A stretch of 64,000 nucleotides of DNA. Source: Pseudomonas putida (GTDB taxonomy: Bacteria > Pseudomonadota > Gammaproteobacteria > Pseudomonadales > Pseudomonadaceae). Shown piece by piece: positions 28,100 through 36,979 of this stretch (position 1 is the stretch's first letter; each line of letters starts with the position of its first letter). The stretch lies in NCBI RefSeq assembly GCF_009883635.2, contig NZ_CP026115.2:1674001-1738000 (forward strand), written 5' to 3'. The notes below the pieces were generated by a model. That model did not search any database and was not told the origin of the DNA. It saw only the letters and a program-made list of their open reading frames with translations. Made by a program: the position numbers and the translations under genes.

Positions 28100-28136
28100 T
28101 AAAAACAGGGCTTGCCGAAAAGGTTTCGGCTAGGCA

Positions 28137-28320
28137 GAATCCGCTCCGTCCTAGGGGAGTAGTCTCCCGCGAGCGCCCTGCTCGCCCGGTACGCGTCAAC
28201 ATACTTGGCCCACAGGCCATGGCGCGTGCGACCCAGCGACCTGCACAGACAGGTCCTCGGTTTGACAAGACCTATGACACGCACACCTTACCCGGGGCGG
28301 GAAGGCTGTACGTGTCATAG
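28137..28320 (+). ncRNA. yybP-ykoY (manganese) riboswitch with expression-platform hairpin
   Basis: The 5' leader of the UPF0016 gene has the conserved CTAGGGGAGTAG at 28151-28162 and the second conserved loop TCAACATACTTG near 28196-28207, separated by stems, the pattern of the yybP-ykoY class that senses Mn2+. CCTATGACACG (28271-28281) can close the aptamer with CCTAGG or instead pair with CGTGTCATAG (28311-28320) in a 10-bp hairpin. A further GGGGCGGG (28294-28301) can pair with CCCGCCCC (28330-28337) near the ribosome site. These alternatives are a plausible switch. The downstream gene family is the usual partner. Confidence 0.8.
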
Positions 28321-28350
28321 CCGTGTCGACCCGCCCCCGTAGGAATCCTG

Positions 28351-28935
28351 ATGCTGGAATCTCTGTTGATCCCCACCGCAATCGTTGCCTTGGCCGAAAT
28401 CGGCGACAAGACGCAATTGCTCGCGCTCATCCTCGCCGCACGCTTCCGCAAGCCTTGGCCAATCATCGCCGGCATCATTGCCGCCACCTTGGCCAACCAT
28501 GCCGCAGCCGGTGCCGTAGGTGCCTGGGTCGGCAGTTTCTTCACCGAGTCGGTGTTGCACTGGATTCTTGCCGCCAGCTTCACCGCCACCGCGCTGTGGA
28601 CCCTGGTACCCGACAAGATGGACGATGACGAGAACCCGGCCCGCCGCTTTGGCCCGTTCCTGACCACGCTGATCGCCTTCTTCCTGGCTGAAATCGGTGA
28701 CAAGACCCAGGTCGCTACGGTAATGCTGGCTGCCCAGTATCCACACCTGATCCTGGTCATCGTCGGGACGACCCTGGGCATGCTGATTGCCAATGTGCCG
28801 GTGGTGCTGGCGGGTAACTTCGCTGCGGAGAAACTGCCACTGACGCTGATTCGTCGCCTGGCAGCGACCGCGTTCTTCGTGCTGGCGATCGTGGCCGTGT
28901 ACTCGGCGATGAAGACCAGTGGCTGGGTTGGGTAA
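28351..28935 (+). CDS. UPF0016/GDT1 family manganese exporter
   Basis: A 194-residue inner-membrane protein with six predicted helices in two repeats. Each repeat carries the family E-x-G-D-K-T signature: EIGDKT at 16-21 and 114-119. Family members (TMEM165/GDT1, MneA) move Mn2+ or Ca2+ against protons. The manganese riboswitch in the leader supports export of Mn2+ from the cytosol when it is in excess. A TAGGAA site precedes the ATG. A hairpin terminator follows the stop. Confidence 0.92.
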   Translation: MLESLLIPTAIVALAEIGDKTQLLALILAARFRKPWPIIAGIIAATLANHAAAGAVGAWVGSFFTESVLHWILAASFTATALWTLVPDKMDDDENPARRFGPFLTTLIAFFLAEIGDKTQVATVMLAAQYPHLILVIVGTTLGMLIANVPVVLAGNFAAEKLPLTLIRRLAATAFFVLAIVAVYSAMKTSGWVG

Positions 28936-28942
28936 CGCGAAA

Positions 28943-28967
28943 GGGCCGCAAAGCGGCCCCATCGGTT
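28943..28967. terminator. Terminator between UPF0016 and M48 genes
   Basis: GGGCCGC/GCGGCCC stem with an AAA loop and a short T-rich tail, between convergent genes; resembles the REP-derived terminators found elsewhere in the window. Confidence 0.7.
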
Positions 28968-29783
28968 TTACTTCTGGGCGGCTTCGTACAGCGGCATCAC
29001 CTTCGGAATCGCCGCCTGCAACGAGGCGATCCGGCTGCTGGACGCCGGGTGAGTGCTCATGAACTCGGGCGGTGCACCTTCCGAAGCCTTGCTCATCTTG
29101 TTCCACAAGGTAATCGCGGCATTCGGGTCATAACCGGCACGCGCCGACAGCTCCAGGCCAATCAGGTCGGCTTCGTTCTCGTTGGCGCGGCTGTTGGGCA
29201 GGGTCATGGAGTAGTTCACCACGGCGTCGGCCAGCGCCATGCTGTCCTGGCCAAGGCCAAGCAATGCACCTGCGCCCTGGCGCGCCATCTGCACGCCATA
29301 GGCCTTGGACATCGCTTCACGGCTGTGCTCGCGCAAGGCGTGGGCGATTTCGTGGCCGACCACTGCGGCGATTTCCGCATCGGTGAGCTTGAGCTGGTCG
29401 ATCAGCCCGGTGTACACGATGATCTTGCCGCCCGGCCCGCAGTTGGCATTGAGCTCGTCGCTCTTGATGACGTTGACTTCCCAGTTCCATTGCGCGGCAT
29501 CGGGGCGGAACTTGGGTGCCTGGGCGATCAACCGGCTGGCGATGACCTGCACGCGCTTGGCATCGGCACTGGACTTGTCCAGCACGCCCTTGCTCGACGC
29601 CTCGCCGAGGGTCTGCTGGTACGACTGGGCGTACATCTGGTTGACCTCATCGGTCGAGAGCATGCTGAACATGTACTGCTGGCGCTCGACGCCGACAGCA
29701 CCGCCACTGGTGGTATTCACCGCTTGGCAGCCGGCCAGCAGGATGCCAGCACTCAACAGGCTGACGACAAAAGACTTACGCAT
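28968..29783 (-). CDS. M48 family zinc metallopeptidase lipoprotein
   Basis: A 271-residue lipoprotein with lipobox C19 (LLAGC). The zinc motif HEIAH is at 144-148, and the third ligand is the Glu in the later NENEADLIGLEL. It resembles E. coli LoiP (YggG) and is probably anchored to the outer membrane facing the periplasm, where such peptidases handle envelope proteins. Length is normal. It is monocistronic. Confidence 0.92.
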   Translation of the reverse strand: MRKSFVVSLLSAGILLAGCQAVNTTSGGAVGVERQQYMFSMLSTDEVNQMYAQSYQQTLGEASSKGVLDKSSADAKRVQVIASRLIAQAPKFRPDAAQWNWEVNVIKSDELNANCGPGGKIIVYTGLIDQLKLTDAEIAAVVGHEIAHALREHSREAMSKAYGVQMARQGAGALLGLGQDSMALADAVVNYSMTLPNSRANENEADLIGLELSARAGYDPNAAITLWNKMSKASEGAPPEFMSTHPASSSRIASLQAAIPKVMPLYEAAQK

Positions 29784-29862
29784 CGAAACACTCCCTTATT
29801 ACATGCGCCGTATCCTAGGCTGAGTCGCCCGTAACCCGCCATAGCCACAGGGAAGATTTTAC

Positions 29863-30483
29863 TCAAGCGGGGGTCAGGCACTCCGGCGCGTCCAGTTTCG
29901 GGTCGTTGACGAAGTTCGCCAGGGCCCGCTCGCGTAGCGTCGCTGGCGGGCTGGCGAGCAACTCGTGCAAGCGCGGCAACGGTGTGTCCGGGTCCAGCCA
30001 GGCGGCCCGACCGGCTTCGTCGAGAATCAGAGGCCGGCGCTGGTTCATCGCGGCCTGGGTCACCACTGCACAGCTCAACCACACCTGGTCCTGCACCGGG
30101 TAGGCCTCCCATACGGCGGCAAAATACAGCGAGGCGCCCTCCCCAGGCGTCAGCCAGTAAGGCCGTTTACGCACCGTGCCGCGCCACTCATAGAAACCGT
30201 TGGCCGGCATCAGGCAACGGCGCAGGCGAAACGCTTCGCGGAACATCGGCTGCTCGGCCAAGGTCTCGGCCCGGGCATGGGCGGGGGTGCGCGAAAGATC
30301 GGTGAGCCAGGCGGGGGTCAGCCCCCAACGCGCCTTGGCCAGCTGCTGCTGGCCGTCGAGCTGGCGCTGGATCAGCACCGAAGCACCGGGCGAGATATTC
30401 CATTGGGCCGGCTGGCCGGCAGGGAAGCCCGGCAGGCTGGCCAGCGCCTGGGGCCAGCGAAACAGGGCGTAACGTCCACACAT
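29863..30483 (-). CDS. SRAP (YedK/HMCES) family protein with exchanged active-site residues
   Basis: A 206-residue SOS-response-associated protein whose relatives protect abasic sites in single-stranded DNA by crosslinking them to Cys2. C2 (MCGRY) and the catalytic glutamate E99 (ANGFYEW) are present. The usual asparagine of NAR-x-ET is His69 here (AHARAET), and the usual histidine of HDRMP is Asn147 (MNQRRPLIL), a reciprocal N/H exchange. Whether the crosslinking activity survives is unclear. Transcribed alone; the next gene starts 16 bp to the right. Confidence 0.88.
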   Translation of the reverse strand: MCGRYALFRWPQALASLPGFPAGQPAQWNISPGASVLIQRQLDGQQQLAKARWGLTPAWLTDLSRTPAHARAETLAEQPMFREAFRLRRCLMPANGFYEWRGTVRKRPYWLTPGEGASLYFAAVWEAYPVQDQVWLSCAVVTQAAMNQRRPLILDEAGRAAWLDPDTPLPRLHELLASPPATLRERALANFVNDPKLDAPECLTPA

Positions 30484-30498
30484 GGGCGATTTAAGAAC

Positions 30499-30759
30499 CT
30501 AGCAGATCAAGGTACCGGGATGACTCTCCGGCTCGTCGCCGGCGAGCGGCTCTGCACCATTGTACGCATCGATCAGTTGCCGTGCGTATTCGGCCTGTTG
30601 GTCAGGCACCGCGAGCCCGAGCAGCCCCTGCAACGGCAACTCACCGACAGCGCCGATAAGGTCGCGGCCGACCAGGTGCACTTCGACACCCTCGCTGACG
30701 AGCATGCCCACCAGCATTTCGGCCTCCAGCAGGTTTTCCGGTTCGTAGATTCGCCGCAT
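30499..30759 (-). CDS. DUF2007 family small protein
   Basis: An 86-residue protein opening MRRIYEPENLLEAEMLVGML, with VEVHLVGRDLIGAVGELP (described as VHLVGRD then GAVGELP), typical of DUF2007 proteins, which have a ferredoxin-like fold similar to the PII-like signal family. The start codon overlaps the stop of the upstream CPXCG gene by one base, so the two form an operon. Function unknown. Confidence 0.82.
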   Translation of the reverse strand: MRRIYEPENLLEAEMLVGMLVSEGVEVHLVGRDLIGAVGELPLQGLLGLAVPDQQAEYARQLIDAYNGAEPLAGDEPESHPGTLIC

Positions 30760-30941
30760 CAGTCGTTCTCACCGTAGACATCCAGCATCCATTCGTCGCC
30801 ATGAACCTGCAGCACGAAGCGGATAGGCTTGCAGCACACCTGGCAGTCCTCGATGTACTCCTGGTCGCCCCCGGACAGGTCCACCGTCGTTTCGACTTCC
30901 TCACCACAATAAGGGCAATCGTAGAACGCTTGTTCGAGCAT
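30759..30941 (-). CDS. CPXCG-motif cysteine-rich small protein
   Basis: A 60-residue protein with two metal-binding knuckles, CPYCGEE at 9-15 and DCQVCCKPI near 33-41, so probably one zinc site. It matches the CPXCG family of small proteins. It overlaps the downstream DUF2007 gene by one base. Function unknown. Confidence 0.85.
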   Translation of the reverse strand: MLEQAFYDCPYCGEEVETTVDLSGGDQEYIEDCQVCCKPIRFVLQVHGDEWMLDVYGEND

Positions 30942-31064
30942 CGCGGCCTCCGGGGTGACTTGTGCGTATAATTGCCGGTCTGTTTACAGGGCTTGCGTGT
31001 GCCCGAGCCGTTTTTCGGGCCCCACCCCTTACCTTATTACCCTAGCCGTTTCCAACAAGAGAGC

Positions 31065-32234
31065 ATGATGGGCGAATTCGATGCCATCCGACCGTACGAC
31101 GATGCTGAGGTCCCTGCCGTTCTGGCACGCCTGCTCAGCGACCCGGCATTCCTCGATATCCTCACCCACTTCAAGTTCCCGCGCGCGGCCGGCGCCCTCG
31201 GCTGGCTGCTCAAGCCGCTGATCGCCCGGCGCCTGCGCAAGGAATTTTCCGGTGTCACCTGCGTGTCGACCCTGCAGGACAAAGTCGAGTACTACGTCGA
31301 CCAGACCATCGAGCGCGCCACCGACGGCGTCACCTACTCCGGCGTCGAACAGCTCAAGTCGGGCACTGCCTATCTGTTCCTGGCCAACCACCGCGACATC
31401 GTCATGGACCCGGCCTTCGTCAACTACGCGGTGTACCACGCTGGCCTGCCGACTCCACGCATCGCCATCGGCGACAACCTGCTGCAGAAGCCGTTCGTCA
31501 GCGACATGATGCGCCTGAACAAGAGCTTCATCGTGCACCGCTCGATCAGTGGCCGCCGCGAAAAACTCGCGGCCTACCAGTTGCTTTCGGCGTACATCAA
31601 CCACTCGATCCGCAATGACGGCGCGTCGATCTGGATCGCCCAGGCCGAAGGGCGCGCCAAGGACGGTGATGACCGTACCGATTCGGCGATCCTCAAGATG
31701 TTCCACATGAGCCGCAAGGACGAGCCGTTCGGCGCGGTGATCCAGAGCCTGAACCTGATCCCGGTGTCGATCAGCTACGAGTACGACCCCTGCGACCAGG
31801 CCAAGGCCCGCGAGCTGTACATCCGCGCCACCACCGGCACCTACAAGAAGGCATCGGGCGAGGACGACAACAGCATCGCCAAGGGCATCACCGGCTACAA
31901 AGGCCGGGTGCACATCCACTTCGCCCCGCCGGTGACCGAGTACTACGAGGACACCAAGCAGCTGGCACAGGAAACCGACCGGCAGATCCTCGGCGGCTAC
32001 CGCCTGTTCCCGGTGCATTATCTGGCCTATGCGATGTGGAGCGAGAAGGACGAGGCCCTGCAGGTGCCGAGCGCCGAGAAGGTGTTTCCGGCCGAAGAGC
32101 TGGCCAAGGCCAGGGAAGAGTGGCAGCGCCGCCTGGATGCCTGCCCCGAAGAGCAGCGGCCGTACCTGGTGTTGCAGTATGCGACGCCGGTGCGCAACCA
32201 GTATCAGGTCAAGCAGCAGGCACCTGTCGCCTGA
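31065..32234 (+). CDS. 1-acyl-sn-glycerol-3-phosphate acyltransferase-like protein
   Basis: A 389-residue member of the PlsC/PlsB acyltransferase superfamily, which adds acyl chains to glycerophosphates at the inner membrane. The catalytic HX4D is in NHRDIVMDP, and the later glycerol-phosphate-binding block appears as the WIAQAEGRAKDG segment, with IPVSISYEYDPCD after it, as in PlsB rather than short PlsC. Start codons at 31065 and 31068 (MMGEF) share an AAGAGAG site; the first is listed. No membrane helix is obvious. A REP-like terminator follows. Confidence 0.82.
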   Translation: MMGEFDAIRPYDDAEVPAVLARLLSDPAFLDILTHFKFPRAAGALGWLLKPLIARRLRKEFSGVTCVSTLQDKVEYYVDQTIERATDGVTYSGVEQLKSGTAYLFLANHRDIVMDPAFVNYAVYHAGLPTPRIAIGDNLLQKPFVSDMMRLNKSFIVHRSISGRREKLAAYQLLSAYINHSIRNDGASIWIAQAEGRAKDGDDRTDSAILKMFHMSRKDEPFGAVIQSLNLIPVSISYEYDPCDQAKARELYIRATTGTYKKASGEDDNSIAKGITGYKGRVHIHFAPPVTEYYEDTKQLAQETDRQILGGYRLFPVHYLAYAMWSEKDEALQVPSAEKVFPAEELAKAREEWQRRLDACPEEQRPYLVLQYATPVRNQYQVKQQAPVA

Positions 32235-32242
32235 TCAATCTT

Positions 32243-32270
32243 CTTGGGGCCGCAATGCGGCCCCAAGCGT
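32243..32270. terminator. Terminator between convergent genes
   Basis: CTTGGGGCCGC/GCGGCCCCAAG, an 11-bp perfect stem with an AAT loop, directly after the acyltransferase stop and before the convergent small membrane protein. Confidence 0.8.
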
Positions 32271-32271
32271 T

Positions 32272-32532
32272 TCAGATCCAGGTGCTGAACCAGGACAGCA
32301 GCAGCGCCATCGCCAGGCAGGAAAACCCGAGGATGTAGTAGTAGCGCGGCACGCGCCGGTCGAAGGCATCCACCGGCCCCTCTTCCACTGCCAGGCTCTC
32401 ACGGCTGGTCACCTCACGCCGCCGCGCACTCTGCAGCAGCAACCCGCCTGGGCAGGTCAGCAACAGCGCCAGCAGATTGATCAGCTTGGTAGGGTGGGCG
32501 GAAAGAAAGCCCCAGAGCACTTGCAACGACAT
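32272..32532 (-). CDS. Small two-helix membrane protein
   Basis: An 86-residue protein with hydrophobic segments at about residues 17-34 and 67-85 separated by a charged loop (SARRREVTSRESLAVEEG). Both termini are likely on the same side of the inner membrane. The ATG at 32532 follows GAGG seven bases upstream. I do not recognise a named family, although similar proteins are common in Pseudomonas. Function unknown. Confidence 0.7.
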   Translation of the reverse strand: MSLQVLWGFLSAHPTKLINLLALLLTCPGGLLLQSARRREVTSRESLAVEEGPVDAFDRRVPRYYYILGFSCLAMALLLSWFSTWI

Positions 32533-32692
32533 CACGCAACCTCGGTCATAGCCACAGCGAAGCCCGGCATTCTACCGGAGTCCGACCCGCCCGCCCGGTC
32601 TGGGCGACAAAGTGTCACTTGATTTCATCTGTCACATGCTCGTCATCAGGGCAGGCCACTCTATCGGCCTTTTCCCGTACCGGAGCTTGTTG

Positions 32693-32899
32693 ATGCTGCA
32701 CGCCGAAAACCAGGACCGTCTCTATCTCGTGGCTCAGAGCGATGAGCAGCAGGCGTTGATCGATGGTTTCGCCATCAATGTCCAGGACCGCCAGTGGCTG
32801 GTGTACTGCGCGCTGGGTGGGCATGTGCACGAGGACTTGCCCGAGGTGGATGCAAGCACCGGCGTCAGCTTGCTGGATTTCCACATCGAAGCCGCCTAG
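32693..32899 (+). CDS. Small conserved-looking hypothetical protein (68 aa)
   Basis: The product (MLHAENQDRLYLVAQSDEQQ at the start, then WLVYCALGGHVHEDLPEV) is acidic and soluble with alternating strand-like pattern. CGGAG lies nine bases before the ATG at 32693 and a strong terminator follows the stop, both of which favour a real gene. No family recognised. Confidence 0.65.
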   Translation: MLHAENQDRLYLVAQSDEQQALIDGFAINVQDRQWLVYCALGGHVHEDLPEVDASTGVSLLDFHIEAA

Positions 32900-32910
32900 G
32901 TGGGCGCAGA

Positions 32911-32957
32911 CAACAAAAAACCCGCTACCTGGCGTTCAGGTAGCGGGTTTTTCGTTT
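32911..32957. terminator. Strong bidirectional terminator
   Basis: AAAAACCCGCTACCTG and its perfect complement enclose a 5-nt loop, with A and T runs on the two flanks; serves the 68-aa gene and the convergent YajG-like gene. Confidence 0.93.
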
Positions 32958-32969
32958 GCAGCGTGAGGC

Positions 32970-33554
32970 TTACTCGCCCAGCACCTGACCGATGGTCGGG
33001 TCTTTGAACAGGCGGGTCAGTGCATCGCTCAGCACATCGCCCACCAGCTGGGTGTTGGTGTCCTGGTTCGGCGCCATGCCGAAGCGCTGGTCCAGCGAAG
33101 CACCGTAGCGGCCGCTGTAACGGCGGCTGGCATTCTGCACATCGGCACGGAAGGTGGCGCCGATGGTGGCTTCGGTCACATACAGGTTGTCCTTCGGCGA
33201 CTGGTACTTCAGCTCGGCCAGGGTCACGGTCAGCTGCGGTGCGTTGTAGGCGTTAGGCGTCGGGGTGAAGCCAAGCAGGCGCACGGCAGCTTCGGCCTGG
33301 GCCTGCAGCTTGGGCACGACATCATTGCCACTGACGCTGATGGTGCTGGTTTCAGGGTACATGCCACCACGGGTGCCCAGGGACTGCGAAGCACGCCCGT
33401 CGACCACCTTGACCACCACCGGCTGGCCGTGGCCGACCGGTGCGAGCTGAGCCTTGAGCGTGGGTTGCGGGCTGAGTTGTTGCGGGCTGTGGGCACAACC
33501 GACCAGGCTGAGGCTGGCTACGGCAATCAAACCGAACAACAGACGTTGCAACAT
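32970..33554 (-). CDS. YajG family lipoprotein
   Basis: A 194-residue lipoprotein with lipobox C20 (SLVGC). The body has the YajG pattern VVVKVVDGRASQSLGTRGG and a late QRFGMAPNQDTNTQLVGDVLSDALTRLF (given as QRFGMAPNQDTN and VGDVLSDALTRLF). It is expected to sit in the outer membrane facing the periplasm. Function unknown; YajG lies near ampG in enterics, but not here. Confidence 0.85.
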   Translation of the reverse strand: MLQRLLFGLIAVASLSLVGCAHSPQQLSPQPTLKAQLAPVGHGQPVVVKVVDGRASQSLGTRGGMYPETSTISVSGNDVVPKLQAQAEAAVRLLGFTPTPNAYNAPQLTVTLAELKYQSPKDNLYVTEATIGATFRADVQNASRRYSGRYGASLDQRFGMAPNQDTNTQLVGDVLSDALTRLFKDPTIGQVLGE

Positions 33555-33699
33555 GCGCGTTTCTCCAGAAGATGCGGCAAAGGCCCACAGTATACCCAGC
33601 CAGGCACCGACCAGTCATCGCCCCGGCCCGCTTGTCACAATCGTTTCATGGCCATGCCCTTATCCTTGCGCCAAGCCCAAACGCACAGGACGCATCGCC

Positions 33700-33933
33700 A
33701 TGGCTTCGCTCTGGACACTGCTCTGCCAACGCCCGCGCCACAATGCCTACGCCCGCCTCGACGGCGAAGGCAAATGCCTGGCCTTCAAGCAATGCAGCCA
33801 GGCACCCAGCGGTAGCGGATGGGTGCAGATCGGCGAAATCCAGCTGGCCTGGCTAGGCCGTGAACTGCCCGCCGATGCCCGGGTTTGCGCCCGCGCAAGC
33901 CGCCGTTGGCACCAGCGCATCCTCGCAGCCTGA
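33700..33933 (+). CDS. Small hypothetical protein (77 aa)
   Basis: Starts MASLWTLLCQRPRHNAYARL and ends RRWHQRILAA, basic overall. It has an AGGA site about nine bases before the ATG and an in-frame composition like neighbouring genes. The block GKCLAFKQCSQAPSGSGWVQIGEIQLAW (seen as CLAFKQC then GWVQIGEIQLAW) looks like a compact beta fold. No family recognised; it may be Pseudomonas-specific. Confidence 0.6.
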   Translation: MASLWTLLCQRPRHNAYARLDGEGKCLAFKQCSQAPSGSGWVQIGEIQLAWLGRELPADARVCARASRRWHQRILAA

Positions 33934-34537
33934 CAAACGCTGCAATAAAAACCACGAATTACGACCTTTCTGCCCGCGACATCGTTATAATCTCCCCCCG
34001 ATTATAAGGACGTCTCCTGATCGGGCCCCGCACTCGCCGATTGACCCCGGCACCTTCACCCGCTTCGCCCACAGAGAGCCTTCCACTCAGGTCTTGCATC
34101 GGCTGTCGTGCCTGCTTTTCCGGCCCTTCGCACTGCATGAACCTGTGGGTTGCCATCGCGCAGTCCCCTTTTGAGGTTCACGTCTCCAAAAGAGCGTGAA
34201 AAAACGGTTTTCACTACTTCACAAGAGTGTGGCGAGCAAATGAACAGTCTGGCATGTGCAAAAGCGGCAGATGTGTCCCGAACAGCCCTGAACAGGCGGC
34301 TGATGCGCTCATTTCGGATGAGTGCCTGAGGTCGTTCCTTAGCGCACCCACGACACCTTGACCATAAGTCGAATTGCCGCACCCGTGGCAATCAGGGTTC
34401 AATATCGCAACCCAAAGACTGATTGGCGGTGTCCGCGGAAGTGGCAAGAACTGCGAAGAGTCGGACATGGCGATCCTGGCAACCCCAGTGGTCCTATGCT
34501 GTCAATTAGGTAGCTGTAGATTGTGGAGACGCGTTAA
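33934..34537 (+). other. 604-bp region upstream of mqo, possible long leader
   Basis: A TATAAT at 33986-33991 could start a transcript about 540 nt ahead of mqo; the -35 is poor. A small hairpin GTGAAAA/TTTTCAC lies at 34196-34214. Reading frames here have composition and codon use unlike genes, so I call none. The region could hold a regulatory leader or a small RNA. Confidence 0.45.
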
Positions 34538-36043
34538 ATGGCGCAGAACGAATCGGTTGATGTGGTACTGGTAGGCGCGGGCATCATGAGTGCCACCCTG
34601 GCCGTACTGCTCAAGGAGCTTGACCCGACCCTGAAGCTTGAGGTCGTCGAGGCAATGGACTCCGGAGCCGCGGAAAGCTCCAACCCCTGGAACAACGCAG
34701 GCACCGGCCACGCCGGCCTGTGCGAGCTGAACTACACGCCTCAGGCCGCCGATGGCAGCATCGACATCAAGAAGGCCGTGCACATCAACACCCAGTTCGA
34801 GGTCTCGCGCCAGTTCTGGGCTTACCTGAGCAAGAAGAGCACCTTCGGCTCGGCACGTGCATTCATCAACCCGGTCCCGCACCTGAGCTACGTCGAAGGT
34901 GACAAGGGTGTGTCCTTCCTCAAGAAGCGTTTCGAGATGCTCAAGCAGCATCACGCCTTCGCCGAGATGGAGTACACCGAAGACAAGGCCGTGATGAACC
35001 AGTGGATGCCGCTGATGATGCCAGGCCGCCCGGCCGACCAGCACATCGCCGCAACCCGCGTGGCCAAAGGCACCGACGTCAACTTCGGGGCACTGACCAA
35101 CAAGCTGCTCAAGGTGCTGGGCGACAGCGCAGACGCGCAGGTCAAGTACAGCAAGAAAGTCGTCGGCTTGCGCCGTAACGGCAGCGGCTGGACCGTGAGC
35201 ATCAAGGACGTCAACAGCGGCGGTACCCGCGAAGTCGATGCCCGCTTCGTGTTCCTGGGTGCCGGTGGCGCGGCGCTGCCACTGCTGCAACTGTCCGGCA
35301 TCCCGGAAAGCAAAGGCTTCGGCGGCTTCCCGGTGAGCGGCCAGTGGCTGCGTTGCGACAACCCGGAAATCGTCAAGCAACATCAGGCCAAGGTGTACAG
35401 CCAGGCTGCGGTCGGCGCACCGCCGATGTCGGTGCCACACCTGGACACCCGCGTGGTGGACGGCAAGACTTCGCTGCTGTTCGGCCCTTACGCCGGGTTC
35501 ACCACCAAGTTCCTCAAGCACGGCTCGTTGATGGACCTGCCGCTGTCGGTGCGCATGGGCAACATCGGCCCGATGCTGGCCGTGGCCCGCGACAACATGG
35601 ACCTGACCAAGTACCTGGTCAGCGAAGTGATGCAGTCGATGGAACAGCGCCTGGAGTCCCTGCGCCGCTTCTACCCGCAGGCCAAAGCTGAAGACTGGCG
35701 CCTGGAAGTGGCTGGCCAACGCGTGCAGATCATCAAGAAGGACCCGAAGAAAGGTGGCATCCTGCAGTTCGGCACCGAGCTGGTCTCGGCACAGGACGGC
35801 AGCCTGGCAGCACTGCTCGGCGCCTCGCCAGGTGCTTCGGTAACCGTGTCGATCATGCTCGAACTGATCGAGCGCTGCTTCCCCGAGCAGGCCAAAGGTG
35901 CCTGGGCTGCCAAGCTCAAGGAAATCTTCCCGGCCCGCGAGAAGGCCTTGGCCACCGATGCAGCTCTGTACCGCAAGATCAGTGCCGACAACGATGTAGC
36001 GCTGGAACTGGTGGAAGACAGCCCGGCTAAGCATTACGCCTGA
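34538..36043 (+). CDS. mqo: Malate:quinone oxidoreductase
   Basis: A 501-residue FAD enzyme peripheral to the inner membrane that oxidises malate to oxaloacetate and passes electrons to quinone, bypassing NAD-malate dehydrogenase. The N-terminal dinucleotide motif [16 protein letters not shown] includes G13-A14-G15; [22 protein letters not shown] (seen as [12 protein letters not shown] and CELNYTP) is the family block. The ATG at 34538 follows a GTGGAGA site. Length is typical of gamma-proteobacterial Mqo. A U-tailed terminator follows. Confidence 0.96.
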   Translation: MAQNESVDVVLVGAGIMSATLAVLLKELDPTLKLEVVEAMDSGAAESSNPWNNAGTGHAGLCELNYTPQAADGSIDIKKAVHINTQFEVSRQFWAYLSKKSTFGSARAFINPVPHLSYVEGDKGVSFLKKRFEMLKQHHAFAEMEYTEDKAVMNQWMPLMMPGRPADQHIAATRVAKGTDVNFGALTNKLLKVLGDSADAQVKYSKKVVGLRRNGSGWTVSIKDVNSGGTREVDARFVFLGAGGAALPLLQLSGIPESKGFGGFPVSGQWLRCDNPEIVKQHQAKVYSQAAVGAPPMSVPHLDTRVVDGKTSLLFGPYAGFTTKFLKHGSLMDLPLSVRMGNIGPMLAVARDNMDLTKYLVSEVMQSMEQRLESLRRFYPQAKAEDWRLEVAGQRVQIIKKDPKKGGILQFGTELVSAQDGSLAALLGASPGASVTVSIMLELIERCFPEQAKGAWAAKLKEIFPAREKALATDAALYRKISADNDVALELVEDSPAKHYA

Positions 36044-36055
36044 GCCGGCCTGAAA

Positions 36056-36085
36056 CGAAAAAACGCCCCTCGGGGCGTTTTTTTG
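36056..36085. terminator. Terminator after mqo
   Basis: AAACGCCCC/GGGGCGTTT stem with a TC loop, A run on the left and seven T on the right. Confidence 0.92.
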
Positions 36086-36098
36086 TGCCTGGGCTTTA

Positions 36099-36389
36099 TC
36101 AGCCGCGGGCCTTGGCGATGATCTCGACGTACTCTGGCGCATTGCGCTGGTCGGCAATCACTTCGACGAAGGTCTTGCCGTGCTCGTCCTTGCCATCCAG
36201 GTCCAGGCCAGCCTCGACGAAGAAGCCCACGAAGCGCTCGAAGTCATCGACGCGCAGGCCGCGGTAGCCTTTGATCAGCTTGTGGTGCGAAGGCGAGGTC
36301 ACGCCGTCGGCCGGCTCAAACTGGAGGAACGACTTGATGTAGTCGTCACTGATTTCGTCACCAATCACCTGCTTCTTGTCTTTACGCAT
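36099..36389 (-). CDS. PA4642-family hypothetical protein
   Basis: A 96-residue acidic protein (MRKDKKQVIGDEISDDYIKS start, HHKLIKGYRGLRVDDFERFV core). From memory it belongs to the PA4642 family found beside mqo in pseudomonads. The ATG at 36389 follows TTGGAGC. Soluble, helical, function unknown. It is the last gene of a leftward run (hpt, cupin, exported protein, this). Confidence 0.75.
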   Translation of the reverse strand: MRKDKKQVIGDEISDDYIKSFLQFEPADGVTSPSHHKLIKGYRGLRVDDFERFVGFFVEAGLDLDGKDEHGKTFVEVIADQRNAPEYVEIIAKARG

Positions 36390-36456
36390 TGCCGGCTCCA
36401 ACTGACCATCATGGAATTTCGAAGGCCGGCAGTTTACCCCCCACAGGCGGCACGCC

Positions 36457-36927
36457 TCAACGCGAACGTACGGTGCCGGTGTGCAGGTCGGCCCAGATGT
36501 GGCCATTGGCGTAGGTCAGGAACTGCACATAGACCGTCTCATTGCGCAGCAGGTCCATGATCACCCGGTAGTCACTGACTGGGTAATTGAGGCTCAGGGT
36601 GCGGGTCTTGTCGTCGTACACCGGCTTCTTGAGGCTTTTGCCGGCCTCACCGTCGAAATTCAGCAGCACCTGGCTGATCGTCGCGCCCTTGCTCAGCGGC
36701 TTGCCCTTCAGGCGCATCTGCAGCGAAGCGGTGATCGGGATCGGCTGCTGGTCGGATTGGCGCTGGGCACCCACGACCACCGAGTAGTCGGTGACTTGCA
36801 GCAATTGCTGGCCAGTTGGCGCTTCCTGGCGCAGGGACTGGTCATCGGGCGGGAGGAACTGACTGTGCAACGGCGCGGCTGCGAGGGGTAAGCTCACCGC
36901 CAATAGCAGGGGAAGAATCGCACGCAT
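36457..36927 (-). CDS. Exported periplasmic protein of unknown function
   Basis: A 156-residue protein with a clear signal peptide (MRAILPLLLAVSLPLAAAP, cleaved near residue 18). The mature part has beta-rich stretches (YPVSDYRVIMDLLRNETVYV) and no cysteine. AGGAG lies eight bases before the ATG at 36927. I do not recognise a named family. It sits between the PA4642-like and WbuC-like genes on the same strand. Confidence 0.75.
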   Translation of the reverse strand: MRAILPLLLAVSLPLAAAPLHSQFLPPDDQSLRQEAPTGQQLLQVTDYSVVVGAQRQSDQQPIPITASLQMRLKGKPLSKGATISQVLLNFDGEAGKSLKKPVYDDKTRTLSLNYPVSDYRVIMDLLRNETVYVQFLTYANGHIWADLHTGTVRSR

Positions 36928-36979
36928 GTGAGGCTCCTTGGCATGAAGGAGCACTCTAGCATGCAGGCAACGGCAGGCC

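Noticed and set aside
34056..34391. A 111-codon leftward frame upstream of mqo
   Set aside because: Composition is unlike genes (many Arg and Cys, no domain) and no start signal; treated as leader DNA.
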